DNA of 30,352 bases, taken from assembly GCA_046154125.1 (NCBI GenBank), contig JBJXEJ010000143.1, positions 1 to 30,352 of the forward strand, read 5' to 3'. The notes under the pieces were generated by a model. That model ran no database searches. It had not been told where the DNA came from and saw only the letters and a list, made by a program, of their open reading frames with translations. The position numbers and the translations under genes were made by a program. This stretch comes from PBB1 sp046154125. Lineage in GTDB: Bacteria; Pseudomonadota; Gammaproteobacteria; Burkholderiales; Burkholderiaceae_C. Positions 15,475 through 24,163 of the stretch are shown here, piece after piece (within the stretch, counting starts at the first letter, position 1; every line of letters starts with the position of its first letter).

Positions 15475-15521
15475 TCGGGTGCGCACAACGGGGGCTCAAA
15501 CGGCAGAGCAGGTCTACTCCT

Positions 15522-16901
15522 TCAAAACGCGGCGGCGTAGCGCGCCATCTCCCAGGGACTGACGTGGCGAGCGTACTCAGTCCACTCGGTACGCTTCAGT
15601 CGAATGAACTCGCCCGCGAGGGTCTGTCCCAGCGCCGAGCAGATGACCTCGTCGCGTTCGAGCGCATCCAGGGCGCTCGACAGGCTCTGCGGAAGGACCG
15701 GAATTCCCCGCTCGTGGATCTGCGGAAGCGACAGCTGGAACAGATCGTCGGTGCAGGGGAGGCCCGGATCGAGGCGCCGGTCGATGCCGTCGAGCCCCGC
15801 GGCGATCAGCGCGGCGGTCGCCAGGTAGGGGTTGGCGGATGCATCGGGCACGCGCCACTCGAAGCGGCCCTTCAATGTGCGGACCAGCGCGGTCCGGTTG
15901 TTCGGCCCGTGAGCCACATAGGCCGGCGCCCAGGTGGTGCCGGTGATCGATTCGCCGACGGTGAGCCGCTTGTAGCTGTTCACAGTGGGCGCGGCGATCG
16001 CGCACAGCGCATCGGCATGATGCAGGACACCGGCGATGAACTGGCGGCCGATCAGCGACAGGTCGTGCGAGGAGTCATCGAACACGCAGCGCGCATCCAG
16101 TGCGGTGGAGCCGGTACCCGGGGCGTTCCACAGCGAGACATGGAAATGCATGCCGCTGCCCGGCTGGTTCGCAAACGGCTTCGGCATCATCGAGAACACC
16201 ATGCCGTGCTGCTCGGCCAGCGTGTGCGCGGCCATCTTGAACAGCATCAGGTGGTCGGCACTGGCGAGCGCATCGGCATGGTGAAAGTTCAGCTCGTACT
16301 GGCCATGCGCGTCCTCGTGATCGATCTGGAAGACGTCGAGCCCGCAACGCGTCAGGCCATCGGCCAGCTGATGAAGGAATTCGCGCTGGCGCGGCAGGCT
16401 TTTCAGGTCGTACGACGGCTTGTCGAGGCGGTCGAGCGGGTCGGCGGGCTCGAATCCGCCGGCCGTGCGGCGCAGCAGGAAGAACTCGGGCTCGATGCCG
16501 GTGCGCAGGCTCCAGCCACGTTCGGCCAGTCGCGCCAGCTGGCGCTTCAGGACCTGGCGCGGACAAGCTTCGAACGGTTCTCCGGCCACAAAACCGTCGC
16601 ACACGACGCGGGCGACGCCGGGGAGCCAGGGCAGGGCGCGGGTGGACTCGATCTGCCCCCTGCCGTAGTACTCGGCGCGTGGTCCGGTGCGCGGCAGGCC
16701 GGTGCCCCAGATCGACGGGCCGGCGAAGCCGACGCCTTCGGACATCAGCAATTCGAGCTGGTTCAGCGGAAGCAGCTTGCCGCGCGCCACGCCGTGCAGA
16801 TCGGTGAACTGCGCCATCAGGCTGTGCACGCCATCGGCGGAAAGGCGTTCACGCAGCGCCTGGAAGCTGGCGGGCTTGATGGCCGAAGTGGTGGTCTTCA
16901 T
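15522..16901 (-). CDS. Type III (GlnT-like) glutamine synthetase family ligase
   Basis: This 459-aa protein has the glutamine synthetase fold. Motifs in order are FTDLHGVARGKLLP, TGIEPEFFLL (metal Glu), DHEDAHGQYELNF, GSGMHFHVSLW (ATP/metal His), NSYKRL and RFEWRVPDASANPYLATAALIAAGLDGI, with a WTEYARHVSPWEMARY end. The GFAG/IW segment and DHEDAHGQ point to the type III GlnT subgroup, which also includes gamma-glutamyl-amine synthetases. It starts 4 nt after the gabT stop, so it is the last gene of the polyamine operon; a longer start at 16961 would overlap gabT. It is probably a second gamma-glutamyl-polyamine (or amine) ligase and not the housekeeping enzyme (inference from context). Confidence 0.85.
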   Translation of the reverse strand: MKTTTSAIKPASFQALRERLSADGVHSLMAQFTDLHGVARGKLLPLNQLELLMSEGVGFAGPSIWGTGLPRTGPRAEYYGRGQIESTRALPWLPGVARVVCDGFVAGEPFEACPRQVLKRQLARLAERGWSLRTGIEPEFFLLRRTAGGFEPADPLDRLDKPSYDLKSLPRQREFLHQLADGLTRCGLDVFQIDHEDAHGQYELNFHHADALASADHLMLFKMAAHTLAEQHGMVFSMMPKPFANQPGSGMHFHVSLWNAPGTGSTALDARCVFDDSSHDLSLIGRQFIAGVLHHADALCAIAAPTVNSYKRLTVGESITGTTWAPAYVAHGPNNRTALVRTLKGRFEWRVPDASANPYLATAALIAAGLDGIDRRLDPGLPCTDDLFQLSLPQIHERGIPVLPQSLSSALDALERDEVICSALGQTLAGEFIRLKRTEWTEYARHVSPWEMARYAAAF

Positions 16902-16905
16902 CGAC

Positions 16906-18198
16906 TCACGATTGCTGGACGGCGTCCCGCAAGGCTCCAGTGAGCAGGCCCAGGGCTTCATCGAAATGCGCGTTCGGAATCGTCAACGGGAACATGAAAC
17001 GCACCACGTTGCCATGGACACCGCAGGTCAGCACGATCAGTCCTTTCGCCAGGGCGGCGGACTGTACCTTCCTGGTGAAGTCGGCATCGGGTTCGCCGGT
17101 GCCGGCGCGGTGGAACTCAACCGCGACCATGCCGCCCAGGCCTCGCACGTCGGCGATCTGCGGGACCTCGCCACGCATGCTTTCCAGCAGCGCCTTCAGG
17201 CGATCGCCGAGATGCTGTCCGCGCTCGGGCAGACCTTCTTCCGCCATCACGTCGATCACCGCATGCGCGGCGGCAATCGCCAGCGGATTGCCGGCGTAAG
17301 TCCCGCCGAGGCCTCCCGGGTTCGGCGCATCCATGATGTCGGCTCGCCCCGTCACGGCAGACAGCGGCAGGCCGGCGGCCAGCGACTTCGCGCTGACCAG
17401 GATGTCCGGCACGACACCCAGCGATTCGAAGTGCTGCATCGCGAACAGCTTGCCGGTGCGCCCGAACCCGGTCTGCACCTCGTCGGCAATCATCACGATG
17501 CCGTGCTCGTTGCACAGCTCGCGTATCCACTGCAAGGCAGCGGGCTGGATGACGTTGAACCCGCCTTCACCCTGCACCGGCTCGAAGATGATCGCAGCCA
17601 CGCGGCTGGGCTCGATGTCGGCCTTGAACAGTTGCTGGACCGCCTTCTTGACCTCGTCGAGATTCGCGCAGTGGCAGGGAAAGGGCACGTGGTACAGCTC
17701 GGGCGGGAACGGCCCGAACTGTGCCTTGTACGGCTGCACCTTGCCGGTCAGCGCCACCGCAAACAGGCTTCGGCCGTGAAAGGCACCACTGAACGCGATG
17801 ACCCCGGCACGCCTGGTGTGGGCGCGGGCGATCTTGATCGCGTTCTCGACCGCTTCGGCACCTGTGCTGAACAGCGCGGTCTTCTTTGCGTGACGGCCCG
17901 GCGTCAGTGCGTTCAGCTTTTCGGCGAGCGCGATGTAGCCCTCGTAAGGAACGACCTGGTAGCAGGTGTGGGTGAAGCGCTTGAGCTGCGCTTCGATCGC
18001 GGCCACGATCTTGGGATGGCGGTGGCCGGTGTTCATCACCGCGATGCCGCCCGCGAAATCGATGTAGCGGCGTCCCTCGATGTCCCACAGCTCGGCGTTC
18101 TCGGCGTGGTCGGCGAAGAAGTTCCCCATCACGCCGACACCACGTGGCGTGGCAGCGGCCTTGCGGGCCATCAGGTGTTCGTTGAGCGCGTTGTTCAT
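16906..18198 (-). CDS. gabT: 4-aminobutyrate aminotransferase GabT
   Basis: This 430-aa class III PLP aminotransferase matches GabT closely. It shows NTGHRHPKIVAAIEAQL, FSTGAEAVENAIKIAR, FSGAFHGRSL, IFEPVQGEGGF, MIADEVQTGFGRTGK (Asp239 binds the PLP pyridine nitrogen) and LVSAKSLAAGLPLS (Lys271 forms the Schiff base). It converts GABA plus 2-oxoglutarate to succinate semialdehyde and glutamate, the exit step of this putrescine pathway. GGAG lies 8 nt before the ATG at 18198; the ATG at 18210 lies inside that ribosome-binding site and is less likely. It follows the aldehyde dehydrogenase after a 92-nt spacer that carries a strong hairpin. Confidence 0.95.
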   Translation of the reverse strand: MNNALNEHLMARKAAATPRGVGVMGNFFADHAENAELWDIEGRRYIDFAGGIAVMNTGHRHPKIVAAIEAQLKRFTHTCYQVVPYEGYIALAEKLNALTPGRHAKKTALFSTGAEAVENAIKIARAHTRRAGVIAFSGAFHGRSLFAVALTGKVQPYKAQFGPFPPELYHVPFPCHCANLDEVKKAVQQLFKADIEPSRVAAIIFEPVQGEGGFNVIQPAALQWIRELCNEHGIVMIADEVQTGFGRTGKLFAMQHFESLGVVPDILVSAKSLAAGLPLSAVTGRADIMDAPNPGGLGGTYAGNPLAIAAAHAVIDVMAEEGLPERGQHLGDRLKALLESMRGEVPQIADVRGLGGMVAVEFHRAGTGEPDADFTRKVQSAALAKGLIVLTCGVHGNVVRFMFPLTIPNAHFDEALGLLTGALRDAVQQS

Positions 18199-18232
18199 TT
18201 CAAACTCCATTGAAGAAGCCGCGTCCGAGCAC

Positions 18233-18254
18233 CCGTCCGGCCCCAGCCGGACGG
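18233..18254 (-). other. Perfect hairpin between aldehyde dehydrogenase gene and gabT
   Basis: CCGTCCGGC (18233-18241) and GCCGGACGG (18246-18254) form a perfect 9-bp GC-rich stem with a 4-nt loop, in the only sizeable gap (92 nt) among the last four genes of the operon. No U-run follows on the transcribed strand, so it is more likely an mRNA-stability or partial attenuation element than a full terminator. Confidence 0.5.
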
Positions 18255-18290
18255 CGTCTCCCTGGGGGCGGGCGCAGCGACTGGCTTGGC

Positions 18291-19790
18291 CTATGCGTCG
18301 ATTCGAAGCCAGGTGGTCTTCAGCTCGGTGTACTTGTCGAACGCATGCAGCGACTTGTCGCGTCCGTTGCCGCTCTGCTTGAACCCACCGAAGGGCACGG
18401 TGATGTCGTCCTCGTCGTACTGGTTCACATGCACCGTGCCGGCACGCAGCGAACGGGCGACGCGGTGAGCGCGATCGATCTGGTGGCTCCAGACGCTGGC
18501 CTGGAGCCCGTACGGCGAGTCATTGGCGATGGCGATCGCTTCGGCTTCGGTCTTGAAGCGGATCACCGACATCACCGGGCCGAAGATCTCCTCGCGGGCG
18601 ATCTTCATCTGGTTGGTCACGCCGTCGAAGATGGTCGGCTCGACAAAGCAGCCGCCAGTCTCAGCGAGTACCTGCTGGCCACCGGAAATCAGCCGTGCGC
18701 CTTCGGTCCGTCCGGCATCGATGTAGCCGAGCACCGCGCGCATTTGGCCTTCGTCGACCAGTGCGCCCATCGGCGCCGAACCGCCGAGCGGGTTGCCGGG
18801 CTGGTACTTCGGTGCCTCGGCGGCGACGATCTCGATGAACTCGTCGGCGACGCTTTCATGCACCAGCACGCGCGACGGTGCGTTGCAGCTCTCGCCCTGG
18901 TTGAAGAACATGCTGCCGGCCACGGTGCAGGCAGCGCGCGCGACGTCGTTGAAATCGTCGAACACCAGGAAAGCCGACTTGCCGCCGAGCTCGTTGTAGA
19001 CGCGCTTCAGGTTGCTGCGACCGGCGTACTCGAGCATCTTGCGGCCCACGCGGGTGCTGCCGGTGAAGCCGATCGCGTCGACTTCCATGTGCAACGCGAG
19101 CGCCTCGCCGGCTTCGTGACCAAAGCCCGGGACCACGTTGAACACGCCAGGCGGCAATCCCGCGTCGATCGCCAGTTCGGCCAGGCGCATCGCCGTCAAG
19201 GGTGACTTCTCGCTGGGCTTCAGCACCACGCTGTTGCCCGCCGCCAGCGCCGGCCCCAACTTCCAGGCCGACATGATCATCGGGTAGTTCCAGGGAACTA
19301 TCGCGCCGATCACGCCCATGGCCTCGCGGGTGATCAGCGCGAGCGCGTTGCGCGCGGTGGGCGCGATCTCGTCATAGATCTTGTCGACCGCTTCCGCGTA
19401 CCAGGCGATGCAGCGGGCAGCGGAGGGCACGTCGACGCCCAGGCTGTGCTGGATCGGCTTGCCCATGTCCAGCGTCTCGAGCAGCGCGAGTTCGTCCTTG
19501 GCCGCGAGGATCTTCTCGGCAAAACGCAGCAGCACCTTCTTGCGTGCCGCCGGTGGCCTGTGCGCCCAGCGGCCATCATCGAAAGCGTACCGCGCAGAAG
19601 CCACCGCGACGTCGATGTCCTCAGCCTGTCCACGAGCCACTTGCGCGATCGTATGTCCGTCGATCGGCGAGATGCACGCGAAGGTCTCCCCGGCCTGCGC
19701 TGCGCGACGCATCCCGTCGATGACCATGCGGCCATCGGGTCGGAGCGCGACGGCCAGCGCGTGCCAGTCTCGGGTGGCGGTCGATGTCAT
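18291..19790 (-). CDS. puuC: Gamma-glutamyl-gamma-aminobutyraldehyde dehydrogenase (PuuC-like)
   Basis: This 499-aa NAD(P)-dependent aldehyde dehydrogenase is nearest to PuuC/AldH. It shows VPWNYP (Asn168), KPSEKSPLTA, GFTGSTRVGR (cofactor loop), NELGGKS (general base Glu267) and FNQGESCNAPSR (nucleophile Cys302), and ends with VPFGGFKQSGNGRDKSLHAFDKYTELKTTW, typical of the PuuC group. It oxidises gamma-glutamyl-aminobutyraldehyde, and probably 4-aminobutyraldehyde, to the acid. It starts 3 nt after the porin stop, so it is tightly in the operon. Assignment to PuuC over other dehydrogenases rests on similarity and on puuA, puuB and puuD being in the same unit. Confidence 0.92.
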   Translation of the reverse strand: MTSTATRDWHALAVALRPDGRMVIDGMRRAAQAGETFACISPIDGHTIAQVARGQAEDIDVAVASARYAFDDGRWAHRPPAARKKVLLRFAEKILAAKDELALLETLDMGKPIQHSLGVDVPSAARCIAWYAEAVDKIYDEIAPTARNALALITREAMGVIGAIVPWNYPMIMSAWKLGPALAAGNSVVLKPSEKSPLTAMRLAELAIDAGLPPGVFNVVPGFGHEAGEALALHMEVDAIGFTGSTRVGRKMLEYAGRSNLKRVYNELGGKSAFLVFDDFNDVARAACTVAGSMFFNQGESCNAPSRVLVHESVADEFIEIVAAEAPKYQPGNPLGGSAPMGALVDEGQMRAVLGYIDAGRTEGARLISGGQQVLAETGGCFVEPTIFDGVTNQMKIAREEIFGPVMSVIRFKTEAEAIAIANDSPYGLQASVWSHQIDRAHRVARSLRAGTVHVNQYDEDDITVPFGGFKQSGNGRDKSLHAFDKYTELKTTWLRIDA

Positions 19791-19793
19791 GGT

Positions 19794-21185
19794 TCAGAAC
19801 GACACGACGACTGAAGCCCCGAACAGGTGGTTGGTCTTCTTGAACTTGCCTTCGTCGACGTACTCGAAGACACGCCGGGTCGAGCCGTCGAACCGGTACT
19901 CGGCCTTGACCAGTGTGTATTCGTTGAAGCGGTAATTGCCACCCACGCTCAGCGCATAGCGGTTGGAGCCGCGCTGGCTGTCGCCAACCGCTGCGGCACC
20001 CTCCGCGTCGTAGCCGACAAAGCCGGGGCCGATCCCGTTGAGCGAATCGGCACCGAAGCCCGGCAGGCCTCCGCCATGCTGTCGGTTGTAGATGAAGTCC
20101 GCTCTCAGGACGCCTTCCAGCCGCGGTGTGAACTTGTACGCCCCGAGACCCGACAGTCCCCACCACCGCGCGGTCTGCAACCCGCCGTCGCTGTCCGTCG
20201 CGATGGCCGCCTTGGCCTGCTGTCCGTAACTGATCTGGCCTTGGGCCGTCCAGTCGCCACGAGTGTAGAAACCATCGATTTCGAACAGGTTCAAGCCGGT
20301 GTCACCGGTGGACTGAACGAGATTGGCTGCCTTGCCGTGGACTCCGGAGAATCCGATGCCGGAGTATTCGTTGATCGTGTAGTCGCCACGGTAGGCGATC
20401 ACCGGTGATTTCTCGTTCGGCTCGCGCTTCGTCGAATTGAAGTTGCCGACGATGCCCTTCACTACCCAGGGCCCTCGCGTCAATTGCAGTCCCACGCCGG
20501 TGTAGGCCAGGGGCGCGACCAGATCGAACAGCAGGTTGTGCGTGACCAGCTTGTTGTCCTTGGATGGCAGCAGCTCATACCCGGACCAGTCCGGGATCTG
20601 GCCGGCGATGAAACGGGTCTCGTCGCCGTCCAGCGGGATCGACACGCTGGCTTCGTGCACGATGGATGCGAAGTTGATCTGCGAGCCGACGCCCCGATCG
20701 GGCTGGATCGTCAGACGAAACTTGGTGCCGCCTTCGAGTTCCTTCTGGATGTCCAGCGTGGCCCCGCCGAAGAACGAGTTGTCATAGGCATAGGGCCCGA
20801 TCTGCACCTGGTTCAACAGCTGAAAGCCCGCCCGGTTCTGGGCCCGGTTGTAGATGAAGGTCGGGTCGATGCTGCCGTTGATCGTCATGCCCTTGAAGAC
20901 GGAGTTCTCGCGTTCTTCCTCGAGCGTGTCGACCTTCAATGCCAGCCTGGCCATCTCGCGGGCCTGGTCCGGGGTCATGCCGGCCGGCGTTGCCACTGCC
21001 GCCGCCGCAGGGGCCGCCGCCGGCTTGACCTGTTCTGCCGACTTGAGCTTCTCTTCCAGCTGGGTCACCCGGTCGCGCAGGGCCCGCAGTTCCTTGAGCA
21101 GTTCCTCGTTGGACTGCGCAGCGGCCGGCAGCGGGAAAGCCGCAGCGATGGCCAACGTGAGGACGGTGCATTTCCATATCTTCAT
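19794..21185 (-). CDS. DUF3138 porin-like outer-membrane beta-barrel protein
   Basis: This 463-aa protein has a signal peptide (MKIWKCTVLTLAIAAAFPLPAAAQ, cleavage near 23/24), a short coiled coil (about 27-51), an Ala/Pro linker (about 53-73) and then a beta-rich barrel. It ends in Phe (VVVSF), the outer-membrane insertion signal. It resembles DUF3138 proteins of Burkholderiales (IDPTFIYNRAQNRAGFQ, FIAGQIPDWSGYE, LVTHNLLFD, LFGASVVVSF). GAGGAG lies 6 nt before the ATG at 21185; the upstream in-frame extension lacks a signal peptide. It lies between potI and the aldehyde dehydrogenase gene, suggesting a channel for polyamines or their gamma-glutamyl derivatives. That substrate is inferred from position only. 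Confidence 0.82.
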   Translation of the reverse strand: MKIWKCTVLTLAIAAAFPLPAAAQSNEELLKELRALRDRVTQLEEKLKSAEQVKPAAAPAAAAVATPAGMTPDQAREMARLALKVDTLEEERENSVFKGMTINGSIDPTFIYNRAQNRAGFQLLNQVQIGPYAYDNSFFGGATLDIQKELEGGTKFRLTIQPDRGVGSQINFASIVHEASVSIPLDGDETRFIAGQIPDWSGYELLPSKDNKLVTHNLLFDLVAPLAYTGVGLQLTRGPWVVKGIVGNFNSTKREPNEKSPVIAYRGDYTINEYSGIGFSGVHGKAANLVQSTGDTGLNLFEIDGFYTRGDWTAQGQISYGQQAKAAIATDSDGGLQTARWWGLSGLGAYKFTPRLEGVLRADFIYNRQHGGGLPGFGADSLNGIGPGFVGYDAEGAAAVGDSQRGSNRYALSVGGNYRFNEYTLVKAEYRFDGSTRRVFEYVDEGKFKKTNHLFGASVVVSF

Positions 21186-21246
21186 GGGATCTCCTCGTGC
21201 TGTGATTCGATGGGATGGTCGCGGGTGCGGGGCGGTCTCAACGGCG

Positions 21247-22089
21247 TCAGGTCGCGCGGTTCGCGGCGGCCATCTCCAGCGACCGATTGCGCTCGGCGCG
21301 GGCAATGAAGTAGCTCGCGACCACGACACCGATGGCGACGATGAACACGATCACGGTGGCGACCGCGTTGACGCTAGGATTCAGGCCCAGGCGAGCCCGG
21401 GAGAAGATCACCAGCGGCATCGTGGTCGATCCGGGACCGGACAGGAACGCGGACAGCACCACGTCGTCCAGCGACAGCGTGAAGGTCAGAAGCCAGGCTG
21501 ACAGCAGCGACTGCGCAATCATCGGCAACGTGACCAGCGTGAACACCTGCCAGGGGCGAGCGCCGAGGTCCATGGCGGCTTCCTCGAGTTGCGGGTTCAG
21601 CTCCTGCAGGCGAGCCTGGATTACCACTGTGGCGTATGACATGCCGAGCAACAGGTGCCCCATCCAGATGGTGAGCGAGCCCCGCTCGGGGAATCCCAGA
21701 GCCCGCTGCATCGAAACCAGCATCAGCAGCAACGACAACCCGATGATGACTTCGGGCATCACCAAAGGCGCGTTGACCATGCCGGAGAACAGAGTGCGTC
21801 CGGTGAAGCGACGGTACTTGACCAGCGCGAAAGCGGCCAGCGTTCCGAGCACGACCGACGCACAGGCGGTGAAGAAGGCGATCTTCAGCGACAGCAGGAA
21901 CGCCGTGATCATCTCGTTGTCGGCTGCCAGCGCAACATACCAGCGCAGCGTGAATCCCCGCCACGAGTTGGGCACCGGCGAGTCGTTGAACGAATAGACG
22001 ACCAGCGCGACGATCGGCAGATAGAGGAAGGCGAAGCCCATCGCCAACCAGCTCTTGCCGAACCAGCGGTTGATGACCGACGTGCTCAT
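21247..22089 (-). CDS. potI: Putrescine ABC transporter permease PotI
   Basis: This 280-aa inner-membrane permease of the spermidine/putrescine type has about six membrane segments, starting at FAFLYLPIVALVVYSFN. Its cytoplasmic EAA loop reads EEAAMDLGARPWQVFTLVTLPMI, where the ATPase docks. FTLSLDDVVLSAFLSGPGSTTMPLVIF is typical of PotI/PotC. It pairs with PotH. Its ATG overlaps the potH stop (ATGA), so translation is coupled; the longer in-frame ORF upstream lies inside potH and is rejected. The C-terminus is short and basic. Confidence 0.95.
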   Translation of the reverse strand: MSTSVINRWFGKSWLAMGFAFLYLPIVALVVYSFNDSPVPNSWRGFTLRWYVALAADNEMITAFLLSLKIAFFTACASVVLGTLAAFALVKYRRFTGRTLFSGMVNAPLVMPEVIIGLSLLLMLVSMQRALGFPERGSLTIWMGHLLLGMSYATVVIQARLQELNPQLEEAAMDLGARPWQVFTLVTLPMIAQSLLSAWLLTFTLSLDDVVLSAFLSGPGSTTMPLVIFSRARLGLNPSVNAVATVIVFIVAIGVVVASYFIARAERNRSLEMAAANRAT

Positions 22090-23009
22090 TTCCTCGCCTC
22101 CGTCGATTCGGCCTGGTATTTGTTGAAGATGGCCAGCGGCACGATGATCAACAGCACCATCACCACCGCCACCGACGAGGCCATGGGCCAGTCGTTGTTG
22201 CTGAAGAACTCGTCCCACAGCACGCGACCGATCATCAACGTCTGCGGACCGCCAAGCAGTTCCGGGATGACGAATTCGCCGACGCAGGGGATGAATACCA
22301 GCATCGATCCGGCAATGATCCCGGCCTTCGACAAAGGCACGGTGATCTTCCAGAACGCGACGAACGGCGTGGCACCCAGATCATCGGCCGCCTCGAGCAG
22401 CCGCATGTCCATCTTCGAGAGGTTCGAATAGAGCGGCAGGATCATGAACGGCAGGTAGGTGTACGTCATGCCCAGCACCAGCGAGAAGGGCGAGTTCATC
22501 AGCTGGCCCGGCGCAGGAATCAAGCCGAACGACGCCAGCATCCGGTCGAGACCGCTGCCGACCAGCAGGTCGAGTGCCCAGCCGTTCTCGCTGAGCAGGC
22601 CTTTCCAGGCGTAGACACGCAACAGAAACGAGGTCCAGAACGGCAGCATCACCAGCATCAGCAACGCCGGCTGCGCGGTGGGCTTCGCCCGTGCCATGAA
22701 ATACGAGAACGGGTAGCCGATCAGCAAGCAGAAGAAGGTGGTTACGGCGGCGTACTTCAGGCTCGACAGGTAGGTCTTGTAGTAGAGGTCATCCTGCGTG
22801 ATGAACATGTAGGTGGTGAAACGCAGCGTCAGGGCGAGCGCGTTGTCGGTGTAGGTGATGATGTCCTTGAAGGTCACCGCCTCCATTTCCGACACACTGA
22901 TCTTCATCACGATCAGGAAGGGAAACAGGAAGAAGATCAACAGCCACAGGTAGGGAATGCCGATCACCGCCGAGCGGCCGGATAGGAGCCTGGCCAAGGT
23001 GGTCTTCAT
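22086..23009 (-). CDS. potH: Putrescine ABC transporter permease PotH
   Basis: This 307-aa inner-membrane permease has the first span at PYLWLLIFFLFPFLIVMKISVSE and about six spans in total. MLPFWTSFLLRVYAWKGLL is typical of PotH/PotB, and the EAA loop is LLEAADDLGATPFVAFWKITVPLS. GSMLVFIPCVGEFVIPELLGGP follows. The ATG at 23009 overlaps the potG stop as ATGA. The in-frame upstream extension to 23342 lies within potG and is a shadow. Confidence 0.95.
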   Translation of the reverse strand: MKTTLARLLSGRSAVIGIPYLWLLIFFLFPFLIVMKISVSEMEAVTFKDIITYTDNALALTLRFTTYMFITQDDLYYKTYLSSLKYAAVTTFFCLLIGYPFSYFMARAKPTAQPALLMLVMLPFWTSFLLRVYAWKGLLSENGWALDLLVGSGLDRMLASFGLIPAPGQLMNSPFSLVLGMTYTYLPFMILPLYSNLSKMDMRLLEAADDLGATPFVAFWKITVPLSKAGIIAGSMLVFIPCVGEFVIPELLGGPQTLMIGRVLWDEFFSNNDWPMASSVAVVMVLLIIVPLAIFNKYQAESTEARK

Positions 23010-24139
23010 GCCGTCAGCACCACATGCGACATCGGAGACCAGCTCGCCCACGCGGTGTCGCCCCAGGTCAACTCGTCGTCGCGGTGCCGCTCGGTGTTGC
23101 TCTCGCTGATCTTGAGCACCAGGCCGCTGGCAAGCGCCAGGTGGTAGACGGTGAAGCTGCCGAAGTACGACATGTCCTTGACCGTTCCGCGCACCCGGTT
23201 CAGACCCCCTGTCGGTTCTCCATCGGCCGGAGGCAAGGGCTGTCGGCCGATGCGGATTTTTTCCGGTCGCAATGCGACGGTCACTGCCATCCCCTGGGTG
23301 CCGGTGATGCCGTGACCGACGTAGTGCTTGCAATCGGCGCATTCGATGACGACGTGGTCGGGATGGTCATCGGTCAGCGTGCCCTCCATCAGGTTCACGT
23401 TGCCGATGAAGTCGGCGACGAAGCGGGTCGCCGGGGTTTCGTAGATGTCGTTAGGCGCTCCGACCTGCAGGAAGCGACCTTCGCTCATCACCGCGATGCG
23501 CGAGGCCATCGTCATCGCCTCCTCCTGGTCATGGGTCACCATGACGCAGGTGACGCCGACGTTCTCGATGATGTTGACCAACTCGATCTGCGTTTCCTCC
23601 CGCAGCTTCTTGTCGAGCGCCCCGAGCGGCTCGTCGAGCAGCAGCAACTGCGGCTTCTTGGCCAGGCTGCGCGCAAGTGCCACACGCTGCTGCTGCCCGC
23701 CTGACAGCTGATGCGGCTTGCGCTTGGCGAACTTGCCGAGTTGCACCAGTTTCAGCATTTCCTCGACCCGGGCGGCGACCTCGTCCTTGCTCATCCCGGT
23801 GCGGCGCGGTCCGAAGGCCACGTTGTCCCAGACGGTCATGTGCGGAAACAGCGCGTAGCTCTGGAACATCATGTTCATCGGGCATTCGTAGGGCGGCAGC
23901 CCCGCAAGATCTTGCCCGTTGAGCATGATCTGACCCGACGTGGGCACCTCGAATCGAGCCAGCATGCGCAGCAGCGTCGACTTGCCACAGCCCGACGAGC
24001 CGAGAAGCGCGAAGATCTCGCCCTTGGCAACGTCGAGGCTGACGTTGTTGACTGCCTTGTAGCCGCTGAAGTCCTTGGTGACGTTGCGAATCTGGAGGAA
24101 CTGCGACGTGTCGGTCGTTGTCGTGCTGACGCTGCTCAT
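23006..24139 (-). CDS. potG: Putrescine ABC transporter ATP-binding protein PotG
   Basis: This 377-aa ATPase powers PotFGHI import. Walker A GSSGCGKST lies at about 47-55, the Q-loop at MMFQSYALFPHM, signature LSGGQQQRVALARSL, Walker B LLLLDEPLGALD and the switch His in VTHDQEEAM. A C-terminal TOBE-type regulatory region (about 240-377) follows. AAAGGG precedes the ATG at 24139 at good spacing; an ATG at 24154 is less well placed. The gene follows potF by 24 nt and overlaps potH by 4 nt. Confidence 0.95.
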   Translation of the reverse strand: MSSVSTTTTDTSQFLQIRNVTKDFSGYKAVNNVSLDVAKGEIFALLGSSGCGKSTLLRMLARFEVPTSGQIMLNGQDLAGLPPYECPMNMMFQSYALFPHMTVWDNVAFGPRRTGMSKDEVAARVEEMLKLVQLGKFAKRKPHQLSGGQQQRVALARSLAKKPQLLLLDEPLGALDKKLREETQIELVNIIENVGVTCVMVTHDQEEAMTMASRIAVMSEGRFLQVGAPNDIYETPATRFVADFIGNVNLMEGTLTDDHPDHVVIECADCKHYVGHGITGTQGMAVTVALRPEKIRIGRQPLPPADGEPTGGLNRVRGTVKDMSYFGSFTVYHLALASGLVLKISESNTERHRDDELTWGDTAWASWSPMSHVVLTA

Positions 24140-24163
24140 GGCTGACCCTTTCAACGCAAAAAG

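Noticed and set aside
14964..16943. 659-aa plus-strand open frame
   Set aside because: It spans the end of the DUF3141 gene and runs antisense to the GlnT-like gene. Both real genes have clear motifs and this frame has none.
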